DNA of 34,446 nucleotides from Microvirga calopogonii (lineage in GTDB: Bacteria; Pseudomonadota; Alphaproteobacteria; Rhizobiales; Beijerinckiaceae), in NCBI RefSeq assembly GCF_003347665.1, contig NZ_QDGA01000049.1, positions 1-34,446 of the forward strand, given 5' to 3'. The notes under the pieces are model-generated. The model saw only the letters and a program-made list of their open reading frames with translations, ran no database searches and had not been told where the DNA came from. A program made the position numbers and the translations under genes. Shown here in pieces: positions 25,391 through 32,034 of this stretch (position 1 is its first letter; each line of letters begins with the position of its first letter).

Positions 25391-25439
25391 CATCCATCAA
25401 ATTGATGCCTACAATCCAAACAATTGATTTTCCCGGCTC
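25391..25439 (+). promoter_or_regulatory. nod box (NodD-dependent promoter element)
   Basis: The 49-bp element follows the rhizobial nod-box pattern closely: CATCCAT-N6-GATG at its 5' end, then ATCCAAACAAT and TGATTTT. Only the last box (consensus ACCAATC) diverges to CCCGGCT. It contains two ATC-N9-GAT NodD motifs (25392-25406 and 25414-25428) spaced 22 bp apart, the arrangement known for NodD tetramer binding. It is oriented toward the noeC-H-O-P-like genes; the first codon of noeC is 450 bp downstream. nodD lies in the same window. Confidence 0.9.
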
Positions 25440-25631
25440 TACTGGATCCTTCATAGATGGAGGCATCTATCGTAGTGAGGTTGCCTCTCGATCTAGTTGG
25501 TCTCATCGCAATCAGTCCGGCAGATACCGCGTCGAGAACGCCATTCCGACCGGGCCAATTTCTATTTTGCTCAACTGAGCGTTTTTGCTGGCCAGCTTGA
25601 CCCCAATTTGGCTCAAAGTAAGAGGTTCGCC

Positions 25632-25883
25632 ATGATCGGCGGCAGCGAAGACGACAAGGCCCACGTACACTCGCGTACAGTCGACATTGGGACGGTCGGT
25701 CTTGATACCCGCAGCATTCACGATGTAGTTAAATCCGCGGCAGTAGAGAGAGCAATTCAGTCGCAAGAGTTTGGGGGCTCGGCGTACGATCTCGGGAACG
25801 CCGAGGCGGGCGACGCAGCCGCAGCGCCCAACGGCCAGCATTGTGCCTGCAGCAGGATCGTCGCTAATCCTTGCGAAAGTCAG
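25632..25883 (+). pseudogene. 5' remnant of a second methionine gamma-lyase-like gene, in frame with noeC
   Basis: The translation MIGGSEDDKAHVHSRTVDIG, GLDTRSIHDVVKSAAVERAI and SAYDLGNAEAGDAAAAPNGQ aligns throughout with the first 85 residues of the intact PLP enzyme at 18835 (MIGSEHDKRQEHSDHSHTAN, GFDTRAIHHAFDPVAFKRAA, TYAFESVGANDAAAALGGRL). The upstream non-coding DNA from 25587 is also similar. Divergence is large, so this is an old paralogue or transferred copy, not a fresh duplication. The catalytic two thirds are gone, replaced by noeC. The frame stays open into noeC, with an AGAGG ribosome-like site before its ATG, so a 387-residue fusion protein is possible. Confidence 0.75.
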
Positions 25884-25889
25884 CAGACG

Positions 25890-26795
25890 ATGTCTGAAAC
25901 TTCAACAACTGACCTGAGGTACTTCAAGCATTATCTTGCTGCGCTCCGGCCGCATCAATGGCTAAAGAACGTGCTAGTGTTCTTTCCAGGGCTGGCTGCA
26001 CATAAGTTCGATTGGCCGACACTCCTCTCATCAATGGAGGCATTCGTCTGCTTCAGCTTTGTGGCTTCTGGTGTTTACGTCGTGAACGATCTTCTCGATA
26101 TCCGCGCAGATCGGGTGCACCCGCGCAAGCGGTACCGTCCGTTCGCCTCGCGCAGCATCCCCGCCACGCACGGAACGTGGATAGCACTAGGGCTGATCGT
26201 TCCGGGCGGGTTCATAGCCATGTTTATAGGGCAGGGCTTTTTCCTTGTAATGGCAAGCTATCTTCTTGCGACCACGGCCTATTCACTGCACTTCAAGCGG
26301 CACATCGTTATAGATATATGTATTCTTGCGGGCCTCTATACCATACGCATCGTCGCAGGTGGAATCGCGACATCAGTTCCGATATCAGTCTTGCTCATTG
26401 CCTTTTCCATGTTCTTTTTCCTCTCGCTTGCTGCGGTGAAGCGACAAGGCGAGTTGGTTGATAGCGCCGGGCGTGGATGTCTACAGGCCGATGGCCGAGG
26501 TTATCACGTCAACGACTTGCAAATCATCTCCATGATCGCAGTTGCGGCAGGATACGTATCTGTTCTGGTGATGACATACTACGTCAATTCGCCTGCCGTA
26601 GCGGAGCTCTACCCTCATCCGCAGATGCTCTGGGGCGTTTGCGCAGTCCTGCTCTATTGGATCACTCGCATGGTCATGATGGCGCACCGCGGGTACATGC
26701 ATGATGATCCGGTGATCTACGCCGCAAAGGATCGGATCAGTCAGGCCTGCCTAGCGATTATTCTGGTCTTCGTCGCGGCCGGAATGCTGGTATGA
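25890..26795 (+). CDS. noeC: UbiA-family polyprenyl-phosphate phosphoribosyltransferase, NoeC-like
   Basis: A 301-residue polytopic membrane protein of the UbiA superfamily. The first Asp-rich motif is NDLLDIRAD (66-74) in YVVNDLLDIRADRVHPRKR, the second is DPVIYAAKDRIS near 280, and YTIRIVAGGIA lies between. The sequence type, including RPHQWLKNVLVFFP at the start, is that of decaprenyl-phosphate 5-phosphoribosyltransferase (Rv3806c) and Azorhizobium NoeC, which begin polyprenyl-P-arabinose synthesis from PRPP. The ATG at 25890 begins the conserved part, but no ribosome site precedes it; translation may come through from the upstream in-frame relic. It overlaps the next gene as ATGA. First real gene behind the nod box. 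Confidence 0.85.
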   Translation: MSETSTTDLRYFKHYLAALRPHQWLKNVLVFFPGLAAHKFDWPTLLSSMEAFVCFSFVASGVYVVNDLLDIRADRVHPRKRYRPFASRSIPATHGTWIALGLIVPGGFIAMFIGQGFFLVMASYLLATTAYSLHFKRHIVIDICILAGLYTIRIVAGGIATSVPISVLLIAFSMFFFLSLAAVKRQGELVDSAGRGCLQADGRGYHVNDLQIISMIAVAAGYVSVLVMTYYVNSPAVAELYPHPQMLWGVCAVLLYWITRMVMMAHRGYMHDDPVIYAAKDRISQACLAIILVFVAAGMLV

Positions 26796-27214
26796 ATCGG
26801 CGAACTCTAACGTTACGCTATGCGGCATTTGCCGCCATCGCAACGGTTGTCAATATCACCACACAAAATTCGGTCCTCCAACTCGGGGAAGCGAGCGATC
26901 TTCTTGCGCTTGCCATGATCGTGGGCACCATCGCCGGGCTACTGACCAAATACCTGCTCGATAAGCTTTGGATTTTTTACGACCAGGAAATCGGCCTCAA
27001 AAGCGATGGGTGGAAGTTCTCGCTCTACACGGCAGTGGGTGGCCTCACCACGATTATTTCGTGGAGCGCTGAGGCGGCTTCCTGGACGATCTGGGGAACT
27101 GAGGTGATGCGTGATGTGGGTGCTTTCGTTGGGCTGACTATCGGCTACATGGTCAGATTTCAGCTAGACAAACGCTTTGTGTTTTCAGATCGGCAGGGGA
27201 GGATCGCTCCATGA
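26792..27214 (+). CDS. noeH: GtrA-family membrane protein, NoeH-like (Rv3789 type)
   Basis: A 140-residue GtrA-like protein with four predicted membrane helices (YAAFAAIATVVNITTQNSVL, LALAMIVGTIAGLLTKYLLD, LYTAVGGLTTIISWSAEAAS, VGAFVGLTIGYMVRFQLDKR) and the family ending (Y-x-x-x-F-x-LDKRFVF). GtrA proteins are thought to move or present polyprenyl-phosphate sugars. The mycobacterial counterpart Rv3789 lies beside dprE1/dprE2 and has been proposed as a polyprenyl-P-arabinose flippase or an anchor for the arabinosyltransferase. ATGA overlaps join it to noeC upstream and noeO downstream, so expression is tightly coupled. Confidence 0.85.
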   Translation: MNRRTLTLRYAAFAAIATVVNITTQNSVLQLGEASDLLALAMIVGTIAGLLTKYLLDKLWIFYDQEIGLKSDGWKFSLYTAVGGLTTIISWSAEAASWTIWGTEVMRDVGAFVGLTIGYMVRFQLDKRFVFSDRQGRIAP

Positions 27215-28536
27215 AGCTCGCGGGCTGGGGAAGGTTCCCAGTCATGGACGCCCAAGTTTATGTGCCCCGTGACCTTGCAGGGATCCAGCAGCTTGTAGCT
27301 TCGAAGCCGAGTGTAATCGCGCGCGGCTGTGGTAGAGCTTATGGGGACAGCGCCATCAATTCATCCGCGACGATTGATATGCGACGTTTGAACAGGATGT
27401 TGGCCTTTGATCCGAAAACTGGGCAGTTGATCGCGGAGGCTGGAGTTGTTCTGTCCGACATCATCGCGGCTTTCCTACCCCGAGGTTGGTTCCCAACGGT
27501 CACGCCCGGCACGAAGTTCGTGACCTTGGGCGGTATGATCGCCGCCGATGTCCATGGCAAGAACCATCGCAAGCACGGAAGTTTTCGAAGGTGCGTCGAC
27601 TGGATCGATGTAATGGGGGCCGATGGCACAATCCAACGTTGCTCACGCGAAGGTCACGTAGAGCTCTTCGAGCACACTCTTGGCGGGATGGGACTCACCG
27701 GAATTATTATACGAGCGGCCGTCCGATTACGCACGATCGAAACTGGATGGATCCGCCAGACGACAATACCCGCGCCGAACCTTGAATCAGCAATGACCGC
27801 TCTGGAACGTGCTCATGGTTCGACTTATTCGGTGGCGTGGATTGACTGCCTTGGGGCGGGGATCAACCTTGGACGCTCACTTGTTTTCCTGGGAGAGCAC
27901 GCGAACAGCCCGGACCTTCCAGCACATCGATCGCTCCATCCTTTCACTACGCCGGATAAGCGCAAACTTTCGCTTCCGTTCAACTTCCCATGCTTTGCTC
28001 TTAATCGATTTAGCCTCCGTGCCTTCAATACACTCTACTATTGGGCCGGCGCTTGGAATCGAGGTGAGAAACTCGTTGACTGGGATAGCTTCTTCTATCC
28101 CCTTGACGCGATCGCCGCCTGGCATCGGCTCTACGGCCGCAAGGGATTCGCTCAGTTCCAGTGTGCTCTTCCCCTAAACCGCTCCGAAGAGGGGCTCAGG
28201 GCCCTGCTCCAGACAGTGTCCAAGGCACGCGCTGGGTCCTTCTTGGCCGTTCTCAAGCGGTTCGGCCCGCAGGAGAGCCGGTTTTCGTTCCCGATGGAAG
28301 GCTACTCCCTTGCTCTTGACTTCCCCATCACGACCAAGACCTCGGGCTTGTTGGCGAACCTGGACCAAATTACAATCGATCACGGCGGGCGCTTCTATCT
28401 AGCCAAAGACAGCCGCATGTCTGCTGAAACGTTACGTGCCTCCGATGGCCGTGTTGAAAGCTTCGTCCGAATGCGGGCGGATAGCGGCTGGAAGAACTCG
28501 TTCCAATCGGCGCAAGCGGAAAGACTTGTGCTGTGA
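27211..28536 (+). CDS. noeO: FAD-dependent decaprenylphosphoryl-ribose 2'-oxidase (DprE1-like), NoeO-like
   Basis: A 441-residue VAO/PCMH-type flavoenzyme. FAD-binding motifs are ARGCGRAYGDSAIN (37-50) and VTPGTKFVTLGGMIAADVHG with GKNHRKHGSF (97-124). The C-terminal region holds FYLAKDSRMSAETL, equivalent to the segment with catalytic Lys418 in Mycobacterium tuberculosis DprE1. DprE1 oxidises the 2'-OH of polyprenyl-phosphoryl-ribose to the 2'-keto form, the first half of ribose-to-arabinose epimerisation. The N-terminus (GWGRFPVMDAQVYVP) matches the family start. No membrane segment. It is overlapped by noeP through GTGA, and the pair together forms the epimerase. Confidence 0.9.
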   Translation: MKLAGWGRFPVMDAQVYVPRDLAGIQQLVASKPSVIARGCGRAYGDSAINSSATIDMRRLNRMLAFDPKTGQLIAEAGVVLSDIIAAFLPRGWFPTVTPGTKFVTLGGMIAADVHGKNHRKHGSFRRCVDWIDVMGADGTIQRCSREGHVELFEHTLGGMGLTGIIIRAAVRLRTIETGWIRQTTIPAPNLESAMTALERAHGSTYSVAWIDCLGAGINLGRSLVFLGEHANSPDLPAHRSLHPFTTPDKRKLSLPFNFPCFALNRFSLRAFNTLYYWAGAWNRGEKLVDWDSFFYPLDAIAAWHRLYGRKGFAQFQCALPLNRSEEGLRALLQTVSKARAGSFLAVLKRFGPQESRFSFPMEGYSLALDFPITTKTSGLLANLDQITIDHGGRFYLAKDSRMSAETLRASDGRVESFVRMRADSGWKNSFQSAQAERLVL

Positions 28537-29270
28537 CAAAGCCGTCCATTCTTATCTTGGGTGCACGTTCGGACATAGGCATAGCCGTGGCGCACAAGTT
28601 TGCAGCGCACGGCCATCCGATCCAATTAGCCGCGCGGCAGTCGAAAAAGCTCGACGCCGAAAAGGCCAATTTGCAGATCCGATATGGTGTCCCTGTAACC
28701 CTACACGAGTTCGACGCACTGCTGCCAGAAACTCACGCGGAGTTTCTAGCCATGTTGCCCGAACTGCCCGCGATCGCCGTAAGCATCGTCGGCATGATGG
28801 GAAGCCAGGAAGGCAGCGAGCGCGATCATCTCCTCGCCAGTTGCATCATGCGTAGCAACTTCGAAGGACCTGCCAATATCCTGTCATTGCTGGCCAACCG
28901 ATTCGAAGAACGGGGATCAGGCACTCTGGTTGGCCTCAGTTCGGTTGCGGGAGAGCGCGGACGCGCGACGAACTACGTCTACGGCTCCGCGAAGGCGGGC
29001 TTCACGGCCTTCCTATCCGGCCTTCGCAATCGTTTGGCGAAACGCGGCGTACACGTTGTGACGGTGCTCCCGGGTTATGTTGCGACGGAGGCGACTGAAA
29101 GCATCCATCTGCCGGCAAGGCTCACAGCACAACCGAGTGAGGTCGCTGAAAGGATAGTGGTCGCCGTCGAGCGAAAGAAAAATGTTATCTACGTTCGTCC
29201 AGTCTGGCGGCTGATCATGCTGATCATAAGGCTCATCCCAGAGGCGGTTTTCAAGAGGATAAGGATATGA
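28533..29270 (+). CDS. noeP: SDR-family 2'-keto reductase (DprE2-like), NoeP-like
   Basis: A 245-residue short-chain dehydrogenase with the GTG start codon overlapping the noeO stop as GTGA. The nucleotide-binding motif is ILGARSDIGIA (8-18). The active site is LVGLSSVAGERG (Ser136/137) with Y150-GSA-K154 in YVYGSAKAGF. As in DprE2, an amphipathic hydrophobic tail (WRLIMLIIRLIPEAVFKRIR) replaces the usual SDR ending and would hold the enzyme at the membrane next to its lipid substrate. The reaction is NAD(P)H reduction of the 2'-keto intermediate to polyprenyl-phosphoryl-arabinose. ATGA overlap with the following membrane protein gene. Confidence 0.9.
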   Translation: MTKPSILILGARSDIGIAVAHKFAAHGHPIQLAARQSKKLDAEKANLQIRYGVPVTLHEFDALLPETHAEFLAMLPELPAIAVSIVGMMGSQEGSERDHLLASCIMRSNFEGPANILSLLANRFEERGSGTLVGLSSVAGERGRATNYVYGSAKAGFTAFLSGLRNRLAKRGVHVVTVLPGYVATEATESIHLPARLTAQPSEVAERIVVAVERKKNVIYVRPVWRLIMLIIRLIPEAVFKRIRI

Positions 29271-30478
29271 TCCGCCTCGTCCCTACAAAAAAGCAACTAG
29301 AATACGTTGTTGCGGGATCTTTCATCATTGCTGGTATATCCGGTGTGATATGGATATTAATCGACCAGGATCCGATCCGAGTGGCGAATGGCTTGGGTTT
29401 CGATGGGGTATACTACGACAGAATTCTTCGGCACTTGGCTGCTGAAGGTGGCCTGGAGTTGCCCATAGCCTTTCCTTATTGTGGTCGCGTCGGGACGCCC
29501 TGGATACTTGCGAAGGTTTTCCATAGTCACGTCGGTTTTTTTGGATTCAATTTGGTTGTCTCCGTGTTATTTTCCGCTACTTTGCTTCTCGCGACACACT
29601 CACTCTGGCGTGGGAGCCTGAAAGGGCTCACGGCTGTGGTGGCGGCGTCGTCGTTCCTATATTTTGCACCAGTAAAATTTACAAATTTCTATCCGGTTTA
29701 CATGGATCCCCCTTTTCTTCTCATCCTGTCATTTTGCCTATTACTGATAATAAACCGAGAGTACCTTCTTGCTAGTGCTATATGCATGTCAGGAATTCCT
29801 TTCAGAGAAGCTAGCTTCTATCTTTTGCCGCTATTCTTGTCATTTTATATTAAAAACGCGGAGAGGAAGAGAGCCGCGTTGGTGATATCTCTGTTCATTA
29901 TTCTCGCTGGGTATGTGACAAAAGGACTAATACTGTCGGAATTTGATTGCGAATATCAGTCGCAACTCTTTACAGGGCTTTTCTGGCTTTATCGTTTTCT
30001 ATCTGAGCCCGCTCATGTCTTAGGGTCGTTAGCTGCTATATCGCTCACCCTGGGACCGCTATATATTGTGTTAAACAAGGAGGCAGTTAAGCACGTTCAA
30101 TGGAACGGCGCTGTCATGTTTTCGGCAGCTGCATCTGTATACTGCGCCTCGTTGGCAATAGTTGGGGGGTCGGATGTCACGAGGATATTTTATAGTTTTT
30201 TGCCCCTCTATGTACCTCTACTGATAGCGTCCTTCAGAGCGTCAAGCCTAACATCGTTTGCCCTTGCCTGCTTTGGCTGGATGCTCACAAATCAGATGCT
30301 TCACAAATACGAACAGCCGATCTCCGAGGGGCCGAATAATGATCTTTCAGGTTTCTTTGCGCAATTTCCCGATTATGCGCACCCCACTATAGCCTTGGTT
30401 ATCTTAGTGATATGGATCATTTTGGCGATGTTAAGAAGACTCATTGAGCCGTTAGAACGTCACTTGCCGAGCGAGTGA
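29267..30478 (+). CDS. Polytopic membrane protein, candidate GT-C arabinosyltransferase
   Basis: A 403-residue protein with roughly ten predicted membrane helices and no family I can name. After the first helix (15-33) comes a non-cytoplasmic loop with LGFDGVYYDRIL (Asp46, Tyr49, Tyr50, Asp51), placed where GT-C glycosyltransferases carry their catalytic acidic residue, and later FYPVYMDPPF (141-150). GT-C enzymes use polyprenyl-phosphate sugars in the periplasm. It is the last gene of the nod-box unit and overlaps noeP as ATGA. In Mycobacterium the same order Rv3789-3790-3791 is followed by the GT-C arabinosyltransferase AftA. The gene is visibly richer in A/T than its neighbours, suggesting a different origin. 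Function is inferred; a flippase or polymer-type role is possible. Confidence 0.6.
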   Translation: MIRLVPTKKQLEYVVAGSFIIAGISGVIWILIDQDPIRVANGLGFDGVYYDRILRHLAAEGGLELPIAFPYCGRVGTPWILAKVFHSHVGFFGFNLVVSVLFSATLLLATHSLWRGSLKGLTAVVAASSFLYFAPVKFTNFYPVYMDPPFLLILSFCLLLIINREYLLASAICMSGIPFREASFYLLPLFLSFYIKNAERKRAALVISLFIILAGYVTKGLILSEFDCEYQSQLFTGLFWLYRFLSEPAHVLGSLAAISLTLGPLYIVLNKEAVKHVQWNGAVMFSAAASVYCASLAIVGGSDVTRIFYSFLPLYVPLLIASFRASSLTSFALACFGWMLTNQMLHKYEQPISEGPNNDLSGFFAQFPDYAHPTIALVILVIWIILAMLRRLIEPLERHLPSE

Positions 30479-30906
30479 GTTCTAGAGTCGGCACCTTAAG
30501 GTTGGTGAGTTGAGACCATCCCTCCGGTCGGCAACGCGCGCGAGCGGGGCGCTTATAACGCGTTTGTCACCGTCTCACTCTGCTTCGGTGGAAGCCAGTG
30601 CGGACCCGGCGATTATAGGCCTGCGCACCTCCCTCCCCGCCGGTTTTGCCGTCCAAGATCTTGGTGGCGCAGGCATTCGCTCCGATGTCCGAGCCGAACT
30701 GGTTATCCAGGACCGTCGCTCATTGACGCGCTTTCTGAGCCTTTCCTTTTGCTGGGGATGCCAAGCCCATCATTGCCGACGAGATTAAGGTGAAGGTCAA
30801 AGCAGGCATCAGGGGACGGGTACACTGCAAAAGGTGACGTGAGCCCCGAGATCGAGGAGCTCGAATACTGCATCCAGGCTGTTCGTAGGCATCGGCTGAG
30901 AGCAAC
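30479..30906. other. 430 bp between the noe-like operon and the IS66 remnant; no gene recognised
   Basis: Short frames on both strands show no domain or ribosome site. One plus-strand frame has SPEIEELEYCIQAVRRHRLR near 30842-30905, which I cannot place. A relic IS3-type end lies at 30835. No convincing terminator hairpin with a T-run was found after 30478. Confidence 0.45.
30835..30848 (+). repeat. Solo copy of the IS3-element terminal repeat
   Basis: TGACGTGAGCCC is identical over 12 bases to both ends of the IS3-family element at 12609-15540 and continues CG instead of TG. No orfA-like sequence follows, so it is either the stump of a deleted copy or a chance match. Confidence 0.4.
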
Positions 30907-31380
30907 GTAAGCGGTGTTCTCAGGCCACGGCCTTGAGGTCCGGCGTGGTGGCGTAGGCCCACGGCAGCAGATCATCGATGCGGGTATTGAGATGGCCGGT
31001 GACGATGCGGCTCAGCACGTCGGCGAGATAGGCCTGCGGATCCACCCCGCACAGTTTGCAGGTCTCGGCCAGCGAGGCGATAACCGCCCAATGCTCGCCG
31101 CCGCGATCCGAGCCGGCAAACAGTGCATTCTTGCGCGTCAAGGCCAAGGGCCGGATCGCCCGCTCGACCACGTTGGAGTCGATCTCAATCCGCCCGTCGT
31201 CCACGAAGTGGCTCAGCCCGTCCCAACGCACAAGCGCATAGCGGATCGCCTCGGCCAGTTTGCTCTTCTGGCTGATCAGACCGAGCTTGCCGCGCAGCCA
31301 CGGCTCGAGAGCGTCCAGCACCGGACGGCTCTTCGTCTGACGAATCCTGCATCTCTCCGCCGCGCTCATGCCGCGGATCG
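30907..31380 (-). pseudogene. IS66-family TnpC, C-terminal fragment (element 1)
   Basis: The minus-strand protein from about 31380 to its stop at 30920 reads MSAAERCRIRQTKSRPVLDA, KLGLISQKSKLAEAIRYALV, DGRIEIDSNVVERAIRPLAL, TRKNALFAGSDRGGEHWAVI and the usual end RIDDLLPWAY, all IS66 TnpC. The IS66-type terminal sequence GTAAGCG starts at 30907, marking the right end of the element. At 31380 the gene is cut by the right end of a second IS66 element, and the N-terminal two thirds are absent from the window. Confidence 0.88.
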
Positions 31381-31870
31381 TAAGCGGGCAGCTGATGCCG
31401 TCAGGGCCGATAATTCCACGGCATGAGAGCGTCGATCTCGCGGTTGGGCCATCCGTTGGCGATGCGCTCAAGCGTCTGGGTCAGCCAGGCGTGCGGATCG
31501 ACGGTGTTCATTTTGGCCGTGGCCAGAAGGCTGGCGATTGCCGCCCATGTGCGTCCGCCACCATCGGAGCCTGCAAACAGACTGTTCTTCCTTGTGATCG
31601 TCTGTGGCCGGATGGCACGTTCAACGGTATTGGAATCCAACTCGACGCGTCCGTCCGATAAGAACTGCTCAAGAGCGACACGCCGCGTCAGAGCATAGCG
31701 GATCACCTCGGCCAGCTTCGATTTGCGCGACAGCTTCGACAGTTCCTTCTCCCAGAACTTGAACAGCGTGTTCACGACCGCAGCCGATTCCGCCTGGCGC
31801 GCCTGCCTTCGGGTTCCCGCATCCTTGCCACGAACGCTGTCCTCCACAGCCCAGAGCGCCGCCATCTGCG
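31380..31870 (-). pseudogene. IS66-family TnpC, C-terminal fragment (element 2), inserted in element 1
   Basis: A different IS66 member: MAALWAVEDSVRGKDAGTRR, LSKLSRKSKLAEVIRYALTR, DGRVELDSNTVERAIRPQTI, TRKNSLFAGSDGGGRTWAAI and EIDALMPWNY, with stop at 31401. Its terminal GTAAGCGGGC begins at 31380, exactly where element 1 is interrupted. Upstream it ends at about 31870, where the IS21 terminal repeats begin, so it was itself truncated by the IS21 insertion or an associated deletion. The initial residues of the open frame up to 31919 come from the IS21 end. Confidence 0.85.
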
Positions 31871-31960
31871 GATTCCGATTCAATCCGGACGGGGATTCCG
31901 ATTTGACGCCGGACAGCATTCCGGAATGAAGCCGGACACCGTTCCGATCAATTACCGGAC
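31870..31960 (+). repeat. Four tandem terminal repeats of the IS21 left end
   Basis: Units of about 21 bp (pattern ATTCCGAT-N5-CCGGAC) start near 31870, 31893, 31917 and 31940. They are the usual multiple IstA binding sites of an IS21 left end. Confidence 0.75.
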
Positions 31961-32034
31961 ACTTTCCCCACTCTGATGATCCCCTGGGTCAGCAACTCGG
32001 GCATCACCCTCCTCACGTCATCGAGGAGAATGGA

